Below are positions 9,345-16,617 of a stretch of 64,000 bases of DNA, piece after piece (within the stretch, counting starts at the first letter, position 1; each line of letters begins with the position of its first letter). The DNA comes from Mycolicibacterium sp. TY81. GTDB taxonomy: Bacteria; Actinomycetota; Actinomycetes; Mycobacteriales; Mycobacteriaceae. The stretch covers positions 3,720,001-3,784,000 of the forward strand of contig NZ_AP023362.1 of NCBI RefSeq assembly GCF_018326285.1, given 5' to 3'. A program made the position numbers and the translations under genes. Under the pieces are notes generated by a model. The model ran no database searches. It worked only from the letters and a program-made list of their open reading frames with translations, and had not been told where the DNA came from.

Positions 9345-9399
9345 TGAACTCCTTTGCGGTGTCATGTCGTGAGTTTTATTGGGCTGCAGGAATTTCGGC

Positions 9400-10599
9400 C
9401 TAGACCGCGGCGGGCGTGGGCATCAGCTGGCGGCGCCACCGGGTGAACAGCCGGGGCTGATCGATACCGAGGACCGCGACCAGGCGGCCGTCGCGGCGAT
9501 ACGTGGCCAGCAGGCAACGGTCCTCGCAGCTGCCCTCTTCGATGGTGATCTCGTCGTCGGGACGGGCGAGGCCGGCGAACTGGATGCGCGAACCGTATTG
9601 GTCGGACCAGAAATACGGCGGCTTCACCGTCGCCTCCTGATGGGCGCCGCCTGCGAGCAACGAGGCGACAGCCAGCGCGGGACGCTCCAAAGCACCGGTC
9701 CAGTGTTCGACACGGTGGTGGGCATTGGTGGCCGCGTCGAGCCACGCCGCACAGTCTCCGACGGCGACGACGTTCGGCAGGGCCGTCTGCCCGCGGGTGC
9801 CGCACAGCACGCCGTTGCCGAGCTCCAGACCGCTGTCACGCAGCCAGTCGATGTTGGGCACACCGCCGATACCCACGACGACGACATCAGCCGGCAGGTG
9901 GCGTCCGTCGGTGAGGTCGACGCCGGCCACTCGTCGCACACCGCTGGGGGTGCGCAGTGCGCGCTCCTCGCCGACCAGTCCGGCGACGCCGACACCACAG
10001 ATCAACGTCGTTCCGTTGGCGGCGTGGGCGCCTGCGACCACGCCGCCGAGCCACTTACCGAGCTGCAGGTGCAGCGGCGTCGGGGCGGCTTCGACGACGG
10101 TGACGTCCAGGCCCAGCTTGCGGGCCGTCGAGGCGACTTCGGCCCCGATGAATCCGGCGCCGATGACGACCAGCCGAGCGCCCGGCACCAGTTCGGCCCG
10201 CAACGCCACGGCGTCGTCGATGGTGCGGATGACGTGCACGCCGGCCATGTCCTCGCAGCCGGGCCAGCGGCGGGCGCGGGAGCCGGTCGCGATCACCACG
10301 CCGTCGGCATCGATGCGCGTCCCGTCCGCGAGTTCGATTGCGCCGGAACGACTGTCGAGCTTGGCCGCGGCGACGCCCAGTCGCCAGTCCGCCTGCAGAT
10401 CGTCGTCGTCGGATTCCAGGGCGAGGTCGGCTTCGGAGACGGTGCCGCAGAGGAATTCCTTCGACAGCGGCGGGCGGTCGTACGGCCGCTGCGCCTCGTC
10501 GCCGATGACGGTCAGCCGGCCGTCGAAGCCCTGCGCCCGCAGCGCCCTCGCGGCCGACAGGCCCGCGAGCGACGCCCCGACGATCGCGACGTGCTTCAC
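9400..10599 (-). CDS. FAD-dependent ferredoxin reductase (putidaredoxin/BphA4-type)
   Basis: 399 residues. It has an FAD-binding GASLAGLSAARAL motif at the N-terminus, an NAD(P)-binding GAGFIGAEVAS motif in the middle, and a C-terminal FAD motif VAVGDCAAW, as in oxygenase-coupled ferredoxin reductases. It would pass electrons from NAD(P)H to the Rieske ferredoxin encoded just upstream. The GTG start at 10599 overlaps the ferredoxin stop in a GTGA junction, so the two are translationally coupled. Downstream is the Rieske oxygenase; the three together make a complete three-component oxygenase system. Confidence 0.85.
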   Translation of the reverse strand: MKHVAIVGASLAGLSAARALRAQGFDGRLTVIGDEAQRPYDRPPLSKEFLCGTVSEADLALESDDDDLQADWRLGVAAAKLDSRSGAIELADGTRIDADGVVIATGSRARRWPGCEDMAGVHVIRTIDDAVALRAELVPGARLVVIGAGFIGAEVASTARKLGLDVTVVEAAPTPLHLQLGKWLGGVVAGAHAANGTTLICGVGVAGLVGEERALRTPSGVRRVAGVDLTDGRHLPADVVVVGIGGVPNIDWLRDSGLELGNGVLCGTRGQTALPNVVAVGDCAAWLDAATNAHHRVEHWTGALERPALAVASLLAGGAHQEATVKPPYFWSDQYGSRIQFAGLARPDDEITIEEGSCEDRCLLATYRRDGRLVAVLGIDQPRLFTRWRRQLMPTPAAV

Positions 10600-10958
10600 T
10601 GCGTTCCCGCCGCGCCGAGTCGAGCCCGGATGTCCGGGGGCAGGTTGGGTTTCTCGGTGCTCAGTTCGACGTGGATGACGCCGTCGGAGATCACGACGGT
10701 GTGCGTGCGTACCGGCAGCTTGGCCGGCGGCGCGTCGACCGCTCCGGTGCGGAGGTTGAACCGGGAGGCGTGCAGCGGGCACTCGACGTCGCACCCTTCC
10801 AGCCAGCCGTCGGCCAGGGACGCGTCCTGGTGCGAACAGGTGTCGTCGATGGCGAACACCTCGCCGTCCTCGGTGTGGAAGACCGCGATGGGCGGGTCGG
10901 TTGCCACGCGCCGAGCCTCGCCGGGCGGGAGTTCGGAGAGCGGACAAATCTCAAGCAT
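10596..10958 (-). CDS. Rieske-type [2Fe-2S] ferredoxin
   Basis: 120 residues, a single Rieske domain. Cluster ligands are CSH (C-x-H) and CPLH (C-x2-H), 18 residues apart, as in BphF-type ferredoxins. It carries electrons from the adjacent FAD reductase to the oxygenase. It is the first gene of the ferredoxin-reductase-oxygenase operon. Its 355-bp upstream region holds two direct ATTAYGCAAC repeats and one TGATATATTAG motif, suggesting dual control by the IclR and GntR regulators of the island. Confidence 0.88.
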   Translation of the reverse strand: MLEICPLSELPPGEARRVATDPPIAVFHTEDGEVFAIDDTCSHQDASLADGWLEGCDVECPLHASRFNLRTGAVDAPPAKLPVRTHTVVISDGVIHVELSTEKPNLPPDIRARLGAAGTQ

Positions 10959-10989
10959 CGGGTGTGCCTTCTCGGTGAGTTTGACGCGT

Positions 10990-11018
10990 ATTACGCAACG
11001 TGATTCGAATTATGCAAC
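10990..11018. promoter_or_regulatory. Probable IclR binding sites upstream of the ferredoxin operon
   Basis: Two direct repeats, ATTACGCAAC (10990-10999) and ATTATGCAAC (11009-11018), are spaced 19 bases start to start, about two helical turns, 32-60 bp upstream of the ferredoxin start. The first form recurs exactly at 12096-12105, over the start of the nearby iclR gene, consistent with autoregulation plus control of this operon (inference). Confidence 0.55.
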
Positions 11019-11160
11019 AGTGTGTGCGCAGTCACATATCCGTGTCAAGGGGTGGACGGGATGGTTTACACAGCCGGAACAACTGCCCAACCAGGCTTGA
11101 AAGCCCAGGTCAGTCGGATGTGCGGCGAGTCGACGCCAGGTTGTGCGGCAGCTCCGCCGC

Positions 11161-11242
11161 GTCGATGCCGCTCGCACCACCGGCGCTGCGGGGGCATCGA
11201 CTTGAGGTTCGCCACCGGGCACGGGAATCACCGGTGGCGAAC
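11161..11242. terminator. Tandem hairpins downstream of the IclR gene
   Basis: GTTCGCCACCGG (11207-11218) pairs perfectly with 11231-11242 around a 12-base loop. A second repeat, GTCGATGCC (11161-11169) with GGCATCGAC (11193-11201), follows in the direction of iclR transcription. They occupy the 10959-11314 gap (356 bp) between iclR and the ferredoxin operon, which otherwise holds the regulatory motifs listed separately and no gene that I can see. Confidence 0.5.
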
Positions 11243-11245
11243 GGT

Positions 11246-11256
11246 TGATATATTAG
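11246..11256. promoter_or_regulatory. Operator-like motif TGATATATTAG upstream of the ferredoxin-reductase-oxygenase operon
   Basis: Exact copy of the 11-mer at 13731-13741 and, inverted, at 3721 and 24045. It lies about 290 bp before the ferredoxin start and directly after the iclR terminator hairpin. A further half-site, CTGATAT, follows at 11268-11274. Confidence 0.55.
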
Positions 11257-11314
11257 ATCGCGTTGATCTGATATGCAGCGCGAATCGACGAATTGCCCGA
11301 TCAGGCGTGCGCAG

Positions 11315-12097
11315 TCAGCGCCGATAGCCCATGCGGCGGCTGACATCATCGGCCGCCGCGACCACGGTCGGCGCGATCTCCCGGGCGCGCTCCTCGGTGA
11401 GCCGATACGCCGGGCCGGAGACGCTCAGCGCGGCGATCACCACACCGAGGTGATCCCGAATCGGCGCGGCGACGGCGTTGAGCCCGGGCTCGAGCTCCTC
11501 CAACGACACCACGTAGCCATTGCGGGGCACGTCCTGCAACTGCGCTTCCAGTCGCTCGACCGACGTGATGGTGCCTTCGGTGAACCGCTGCAGCCCGGCC
11601 GCCGCCAACAGGTCCCGACGGGCATCGGCAGCCATGAAGGCCAGCAGCACTTTGCCGCTCGACGTCGCGTGCAACGGCGTGAGCTCCCCCACCCAGTTGT
11701 GCGTGCTGACCGCCGCGGGTCCCCGCGCCTGGTCCACGTTCACCGCGTACTCCGATCGCAGCACCGCGATGTTGACGGTCTCGCCGACCTCGGCTGCCAG
11801 TCGCTCGCAGATCTCCCGGCCCTGCCGCGTGACGTCGAGCCGGCCCGACACCGCGTTGGCCAGCCGCAGGATGCCGAAGCCGAGCCGGTACTTGCCGCGC
11901 TCGAAAGCCTGCTCGACGAGTTCCCGATCCTCGAGCGCCGCGAGCAGGCGCGAGACCGTCGACTTGTGCACCCCGATGTCCGACGCCAGCTCGGTGACTC
12001 CGGCTTCACCCCGGCGCGCGAGGAGATCCAGGACAGCGAGCGCGCGGTCGACGGACTGCACGCCCCCATTGCCGGAATCAACGCCGTTGTTGCTCAT
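11315..12097 (-). CDS. IclR-family transcriptional regulator
   Basis: 260 residues: an N-terminal winged helix-turn-helix (about 14-70; VTELASDIGVHKSTVSRLLA is the recognition region), then the IclR effector-binding domain (about 85-255) with the family's SSGKVLLAF and GYVVSLEELEPG stretches. It probably senses a small pathway metabolite. An ATTACGCAAC motif overlaps its own ATG and also occurs twice before the ferredoxin operon downstream, so those genes are likely targets. It is flanked on the upstream side by two GntR genes on the same strand. Confidence 0.88.
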   Translation of the reverse strand: MSNNGVDSGNGGVQSVDRALAVLDLLARRGEAGVTELASDIGVHKSTVSRLLAALEDRELVEQAFERGKYRLGFGILRLANAVSGRLDVTRQGREICERLAAEVGETVNIAVLRSEYAVNVDQARGPAAVSTHNWVGELTPLHATSSGKVLLAFMAADARRDLLAAAGLQRFTEGTITSVERLEAQLQDVPRNGYVVSLEELEPGLNAVAAPIRDHLGVVIAALSVSGPAYRLTEERAREIAPTVVAAADDVSRRMGYRR

Positions 12098-12105
12098 TAC
12101 GCAAC
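12096..12105. promoter_or_regulatory. ATTACGCAAC motif over the iclR start codon (probable autoregulatory site)
   Basis: Identical to the repeat at 10990-10999. It overlaps the iclR ATG (12095-12097). ATCGTGATGCG follows at 12115-12125 as a degenerate second copy. Binding here would block iclR expression (inference). Confidence 0.45.
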
Positions 12106-12148
12106 GATAACCACATCGTGATGCGTGTGGTCGCGTTCGTCGGCCACG

Positions 12149-12826
12149 TCAGACGATTGCGCGGATCGCCTTCTCGAATCCGGTGACGTGGTCGAGCGCT
12201 ATCTGCGCAGCGGCGTCGCCGTCGCCACCGGCGATGGTCCGCAACAGCTCGGCGTGCTCGCCCACGTGTCGGGCCACCGTCGGCAGGCGGTCGAGGAACA
12301 GGCAGAAGATCCGGGTCGCGAGATTGTCGTAGCGGACCAGCACATCCTCGAGATGTGGATTTCCGGCTGCTCGGTAGATCGCGCGGTGCGCGCGCAGGTC
12401 CCACCGCATGAGCTCGTCGCGATCGATGTTCTGCACATCGAGCGCTTCGGTGCGGTCGGCGAGCGCGAGCAGGCCGGCACGCACGTCGGCCGAGGCGTTC
12501 TCGGCAGCCGAGCGTGCGGCGACGGGCTCGAGATTGACCCGAATCTGAGAGATGTGCCGGAGGTCGGCGACATCGACACCGGTGGCGAAAGTGCCGCGGC
12601 GCGGGAACGAGACCACCAACCGATCCGCTTCCAGGCGCTTGAGAGCCTCGCGGACGGGGGTCCGGCCCAGCTCGAGTTCGGCCGCGAGATCGTTTTCCAC
12701 GATGGCTTCGTTGGGCCGGATATCCAGCATGATGAGCTTGTCGCGGATCACCAGGTATGCCCGGTCGGCGAACGACATCTCCTCGGAGACAACGTCATCG
12801 AGCTGTTCCACACCGGCAACGCTCAC
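12149..12826 (-). CDS. GntR-family regulator, FCD subfamily (paralogue 1)
   Basis: 225 residues: an N-terminal GntR winged helix (LGRTPVREALKRLEADRLV) and a C-terminal all-helical FCD ligand domain with the metal-site pattern (RAHRAIYRAAGNPHL, VGEHAELLRTIAGGD). It is about half identical by eye to the next gene upstream, which looks like a tandem duplicate. The start at GTG 12826 has only a weak purine tract; ATG 12778 is an alternative. A perfect palindrome, TGATATATCA, lies 68 bp upstream. Likely a metabolite-responsive repressor of the betaine genes. Confidence 0.85.
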   Translation of the reverse strand: MSVAGVEQLDDVVSEEMSFADRAYLVIRDKLIMLDIRPNEAIVENDLAAELELGRTPVREALKRLEADRLVVSFPRRGTFATGVDVADLRHISQIRVNLEPVAARSAAENASADVRAGLLALADRTEALDVQNIDRDELMRWDLRAHRAIYRAAGNPHLEDVLVRYDNLATRIFCLFLDRLPTVARHVGEHAELLRTIAGGDGDAAAQIALDHVTGFEKAIRAIV

Positions 12827-12893
12827 GCCCGCCCCGCCTTCCCGACGTCGCCGACTTCAGCGTCCGGCAACTGATCTGATCTGGTCAGGTCAA

Positions 12894-12903
12894 TGATATA
12901 TCA
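12894..12903. promoter_or_regulatory. Perfect palindrome TGATATATCA upstream of GntR paralogue 1
   Basis: 10-bp perfect dyad, the symmetric form of the TGATATATTAG motif seen at four other places in the island. Its location before a GntR gene suggests autoregulation. Confidence 0.55.
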
Positions 12904-12961
12904 GGACCTGCGCCGTCCGGTCCTCCCGATCGCGGCCGGTCGGTAGCGCGCCGCGGAGGCA

Positions 12962-13657
12962 TCACAGCAACGCGCGAATCGCCGCTTCGAAGCTGCAGAC
13001 ATGGGCCAGCGTCAGGGCGGAAGCCGTGGCCTCGTCGCCCGCGACGATGGCCTCCAGCAGCTCGATGTGCTCACGTACGTGGCCGGCGACGCCCGGCAGC
13101 CGGTCCAGGAACAAGCACCAGATCCGGGTGGCATGCGCGTCGAGACTGACGAGGATGTGTTCCAGGTGCGGATTGCCCGAGGCCCGGTAGATCTCGCGGT
13201 GCACATGGACGTCGTGCCGCAGCACCTCGCGGGGATCGTCGGTGTCGCCGATCCCGGAGATCGCCCGCGCGAGTGCCGTCAGCCGGGCGCGGGTCTCCGG
13301 TGTCGCGACGCGGGCGGCCCGGGCAGCCGCCGTCGGCTCGAGCAGCTTGCGAATCTCCGAGATGTCGGCCAGGTCCGTCATGTCGACGGCCGTGGCGAAC
13401 GTGCCCCGCCGCGGATAGGCGACGACGAGGCGGTCGCGCTCGAGACGTTTGAGGGCCTCCCGCACAGGAGTGCGGCCGAAGCCGAGATCAGCCGCGAGGT
13501 GATCGTCGTTGATGGGCTCCCCCGGCCGGATGTCCAGCATCACCAGGCGCTCGCGCACGATGTCGTAGGCGCGGTCCGCGTTGGTCTCGGTGGCGGCCGC
13601 CCTCGCGTCGGGTTGAGTGCTGTCGAGATCGCCGAACGACAACTCTGTCAGGGTCAT
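12962..13657 (-). CDS. GntR-family regulator, FCD subfamily (paralogue 2)
   Basis: 231 residues: a winged helix with FGRTPVREALKRLERDRLVV, then an FCD domain (HVHREIYRASGNPHLEHILV, VREHIELLEAIVAGDE). Very similar to the neighbouring GntR gene. ATG at 13657 is preceded by GGAGG eight bases upstream; the much longer open frame back to 15154 is antisense to glyA and not coding. It is transcribed divergently from glyA-sox, sharing a 117-bp intergenic region with a clear promoter and a TGATATATTAG motif, so it is the best candidate for the regulator of glyA-soxBDAG. Confidence 0.87.
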   Translation of the reverse strand: MTLTELSFGDLDSTQPDARAAATETNADRAYDIVRERLVMLDIRPGEPINDDHLAADLGFGRTPVREALKRLERDRLVVAYPRRGTFATAVDMTDLADISEIRKLLEPTAAARAARVATPETRARLTALARAISGIGDTDDPREVLRHDVHVHREIYRASGNPHLEHILVSLDAHATRIWCLFLDRLPGVAGHVREHIELLEAIVAGDEATASALTLAHVCSFEAAIRALL

Positions 13658-13691
13658 CGCCAATCCTCCAAAAGTGTCTGCGGCCCAGCTC

Positions 13692-13720
13692 TTGACGCGG
13701 CCACCAGCTGATCTTAATCT
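13692..13720 (+). promoter_or_regulatory. Sigma-70-type promoter of glyA-soxBDAG
   Basis: TTGACG (-35, 13692-13697), a 17-bp spacer, TAATCT (-10, 13715-13720). The expected start of transcription is near 13727, placing the TGATATATTAG operator at about +5 to +15. The sdaA promoter has the same layout. Confidence 0.6.
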
Positions 13721-13730
13721 AACCGACAGC

Positions 13731-13741
13731 TGATATATTAG
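13731..13741. promoter_or_regulatory. Operator-like motif TGATATATTAG just downstream of the glyA promoter
   Basis: Ten bases after the predicted -10 element, a position where a bound repressor would block initiation. AGCTGATCTTAAT (13706-13718) and AGCTGATATATTA (13728-13740) also form a degenerate direct repeat over the -10. Confidence 0.62.
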
Positions 13742-13774
13742 TCCAGAACACACTGCAATGTCAGAAAGGTGTAC

Positions 13775-15091
13775 ATGACCCTCGACACCGCCCCGACAGC
13801 CACCAACCCCACGCTGAGCGCGAGCCTCGCCGAGCTGGATCCGGATGTGCACCAGGCGATCTCGGCCGAGTTGCACCGGCAACAGAGCACGCTGGAGATG
13901 ATCGCCAGCGAGAACTTCGCGCCCGTCGCCGTGATGCAGGCGCAGGGCTCGGTGCTGACCAACAAGTACGCCGAGGGCTACCCGGGACGCCGGTACTACG
14001 GCGGCTGCGAATTCGTCGACGTCACCGAACAACTCGCCATCGACCGCGTCAAGAGCCTCTTCGGCGCCGAATACGCCAACGTGCAACCACATTCGGGCGC
14101 GCAGGCCAACGCCGCCGCCATGTCGGCGCTGCTCTCGCCCGGCGACACCATCCTCGGTCTCGACCTGGCGCACGGCGGGCACCTCACGCACGGCATGAAG
14201 CTCAACTTCTCCGGCAAGCTCTACGACGTCGCGGCCTACCACGTCGGGGAAAGCGACCACCGGGTCGACATGGCCGAGGTCGAGCGCATCGCCCGCGAGC
14301 GCCGGCCGAAGCTGATCCTGGCGGGCTGGTCGGCCTATCCCCGCCAGCTCGATTTCGCCGAATTCCGGCGCATCGCAGACGAAGTCGGCGCCTACCTGAT
14401 GGTCGACATGGCCCATTTCGCCGGCCTGGTCGCCGCCGGCCTGCACCCGTCGCCGGTGCCGCACGCCCACGTCGTCACCTCGACCACGCACAAGACACTG
14501 GGCGGGCCCCGCGGCGGCATCATCCTCACCAACGACCAAGCCCTGGCCAAGAAGTTCAACTCGTCGGTGTTCCCCGGTCAGCAGGGTGGACCGCTCGAGC
14601 ACGTCATCGCCGCCAAGGCGGTGTCGTTCAAGCTCGCGGCCACGCCCGAATTCCGCGAGCGGCAGCAGCGCACTCTGGACGGCGCAGCCATCCTGGCCGA
14701 ACGCCTGCTGCAAGACGATTCCCGCGCGGCCGGCATCAACGTGGTGTCCGGCGGCACCGACGTCCACCTGGTGCTGGTCGACCTGCGCGAGTCCGAACTG
14801 GACGGCAAACAGGCCGAGGACCGGCTGCACCGCGTGGGAATCACCGTGAACCGCAACGCCGTTCCGTTCGACCCGCGACCGCCGATGGTCAGCTCGGGCG
14901 TGCGCATCGGCACCGCGGCGCTGGCGACCCGCGGCTTCGATCTGGACAGCTTCCGCGAAGTCGCCGACGTCATCAGCCACGCGCTGCGACCCGACGCCGA
15001 CGACGCGGCCCTGGCCGCACTGCGCACCCGAGTGGACGCGCTGGCCGACCGCTTCCCGCTCTACCCCGACCTCACGGAGGCCCCGCTGTGA
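13775..15091 (+). CDS. glyA: Serine hydroxymethyltransferase, pathway-specific copy
   Basis: PLP enzyme interconverting glycine plus 5,10-methylene-THF with serine plus THF. 438 residues, full length. Visible: the substrate-site Glu in MIASENFAP, the YPGRRYYGG loop, VDMAHFAGL with the PLP Asp, and the PLP Lys in [16 protein letters not shown] at 13775 is placed behind AGAAAGG; GTG two codons earlier is less likely. It is first in the glyA-soxB-soxD-soxA-soxG operon and overlaps soxB by GTGA. In this setting it would use the glycine and methylene-THF from sarcosine oxidase to make serine. Confidence 0.93.
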   Translation: MTLDTAPTATNPTLSASLAELDPDVHQAISAELHRQQSTLEMIASENFAPVAVMQAQGSVLTNKYAEGYPGRRYYGGCEFVDVTEQLAIDRVKSLFGAEYANVQPHSGAQANAAAMSALLSPGDTILGLDLAHGGHLTHGMKLNFSGKLYDVAAYHVGESDHRVDMAEVERIARERRPKLILAGWSAYPRQLDFAEFRRIADEVGAYLMVDMAHFAGLVAAGLHPSPVPHAHVVTSTTHKTLGGPRGGIILTNDQALAKKFNSSVFPGQQGGPLEHVIAAKAVSFKLAATPEFRERQQRTLDGAAILAERLLQDDSRAAGINVVSGGTDVHLVLVDLRESELDGKQAEDRLHRVGITVNRNAVPFDPRPPMVSSGVRIGTAALATRGFDLDSFREVADVISHALRPDADDAALAALRTRVDALADRFPLYPDLTEAPL

Positions 15092-16326
15092 CCGCACCGA
15101 CGACCCCACCGGGCGCACACCTGCCCGACCATCCGGAATTCCTCTGGCGCACACCGGAACCCAAGAAGTCCTACGACGTCGTCATCGTCGGCGGCGGCGG
15201 ACACGGCCTGGCGACCGCGCACTACCTCGCCAAGAACCACGGCATCACCAATGTCGCGGTGCTGGAACGCGGCTGGCTGGCCGGCGGCAACATGGCCCGC
15301 AACACCACCCTGATCCGGTCCAACTACCTGTGGGACGAGAGCGCCCGGATCTACGAGCACGCCCTGAAACTGTGGGAGGGGCTGGAAGAGGACCTGGACT
15401 ACCCGATCCTGTTCAGCCAGCGCGGTGTGCTCAACCTGGCGCACAGCCTGCAGGACGTCCGCGACAGCGTGCGGCGCGTCGAGGCCAACAAGCTCAACGG
15501 CATCGACGCCGAGTGGGTGGAACCCAAAGAGGTCAAGGACCTGTGCCCGATCGTCAACATTTCCAGTGACATTCGCTATCCGGTGCTGGGTGCCACCTAT
15601 CAGCCCCGCGCCGGCATCGCCAAGCACGACTACGTCGCGTGGGGCTTCGCGCGCCGCGCCGACGAGGCCGGCATCGACATCATCCAGAACTGCGAGGTCA
15701 CCGGATTCGTCACCGACGGCGACCGGGTCACCGGGGTGCGCACCACGCGCGGCGACATCGGCGCCGGACAGGTGGCGCTGTGCGCGGCCGGGCACACCTC
15801 GACGTTGACCGACATGCTCGGCATCCGCACGCCGCTGCAGAGCCACCCGCTGCAGGCGCTGGTATCCGAACTGCTCGAGCCGGTGCATCCCACCATCGTC
15901 ATGTCGAACGCGGTGCACGTGTACGTATCTCAGGCCCACAAGGGCGAACTCGTGATGGGCGCCGGCGTCGACTCCTACAACGGCTACGGCCAGCGCGGCG
16001 CGTTCCACATCATCGAACGCCAGATGGCCGCCGCGGTGGAACTGTTCCCGGTCTTCGCCCGCGCGCACCTGCTGCGTACCTGGGCGGGCATCGTCGACGT
16101 CTGCCCCGACGCATCACCGATCGTCGGCCGCGTCGGCTACGACAACCTGTACCTCAACGCCGGTTGGGGCACAGGCGGTTTCAAAGTGACGCCCGGCATC
16201 GGCTGGTGCCTGGCCGACACCATCGCCACCGGCCGCGAACACGACTACGTCGCCCCCTTCAGCCTCGACCGGTTCGTCACCGGAGCCCTGGTCGACGAAC
16301 ACGGCGCCGCCGGCGTGGCGCACTAG
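15088..16326 (+). CDS. soxB: Sarcosine oxidase, beta subunit
   Basis: Catalytic subunit of heterotetrameric sarcosine oxidase, which demethylates sarcosine to glycine, forming methylene-THF (or formaldehyde) and H2O2. 412 residues. The FAD-binding [19 protein letters not shown] starts at residue 31. His180 in AKHDYVAWG falls where beta subunits attach FMN covalently (about His175). The C-terminal [14 protein letters not shown] flavin-contact motif is present. The GTG start overlaps the glyA stop, indicating tight coupling. Confidence 0.93.
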   Translation: MTAPTTPPGAHLPDHPEFLWRTPEPKKSYDVVIVGGGGHGLATAHYLAKNHGITNVAVLERGWLAGGNMARNTTLIRSNYLWDESARIYEHALKLWEGLEEDLDYPILFSQRGVLNLAHSLQDVRDSVRRVEANKLNGIDAEWVEPKEVKDLCPIVNISSDIRYPVLGATYQPRAGIAKHDYVAWGFARRADEAGIDIIQNCEVTGFVTDGDRVTGVRTTRGDIGAGQVALCAAGHTSTLTDMLGIRTPLQSHPLQALVSELLEPVHPTIVMSNAVHVYVSQAHKGELVMGAGVDSYNGYGQRGAFHIIERQMAAAVELFPVFARAHLLRTWAGIVDVCPDASPIVGRVGYDNLYLNAGWGTGGFKVTPGIGWCLADTIATGREHDYVAPFSLDRFVTGALVDEHGAAGVAH

Positions 16327-16341
16327 AAACCAGGAGCCGCA

Positions 16342-16617
16342 ATGCAACTCATCGACTGCCCGTGGTGCGGGCCACGTGAGGAAACCGAATTTCACTACGG
16401 CGGTCAGGCGCACGTCGCCTACCCCGAGGACCCGCAGGCACTGACCGACGAACAGTGGGCGCACTACGTGTTCTTCCGCGCCAACCCCAAGGGGCTGTTC
16501 GCCGAACGCTGGACCCACAGCGCCGGCTGCCGCCGCTGGTTCAATGCCATCCGCGACACCGCAACCTACCGATTCGACCGTGTCTACCGACTCGACGAGC
16601 AGAGGCCGACAATCTGA
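16342..16617 (+). CDS. soxD: Sarcosine oxidase, delta subunit
   Basis: 91 residues, the small zinc-binding subunit. Cys6 and Cys9 (IDCPWCG), a His in the HVAYP region and Cys63 (SAGCRRWFN) provide the expected three-Cys/one-His zinc site. It lies 15 bp after soxB and its stop codon overlaps the soxA start (TGATG). The gene order beta-delta-alpha-gamma is the normal one for soxBDAG operons. Confidence 0.92.
   Translation: MQLIDCPWCGPREETEFHYGGQAHVAYPEDPQALTDEQWAHYVFFRANPKGLFAERWTHSAGCRRWFNAIRDTATYRFDRVYRLDEQRPTI

Noticed and set aside
9345..9365. Alternative start of the Rieske oxygenase seven codons upstream
   Set aside because: AAGGAG is correctly spaced only for the ATG at 9344.
13658..15154. 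500-codon extension upstream of the second GntR gene
   Set aside because: Antisense to glyA; the GntR domain has its own ATG with GGAGG at 13657.
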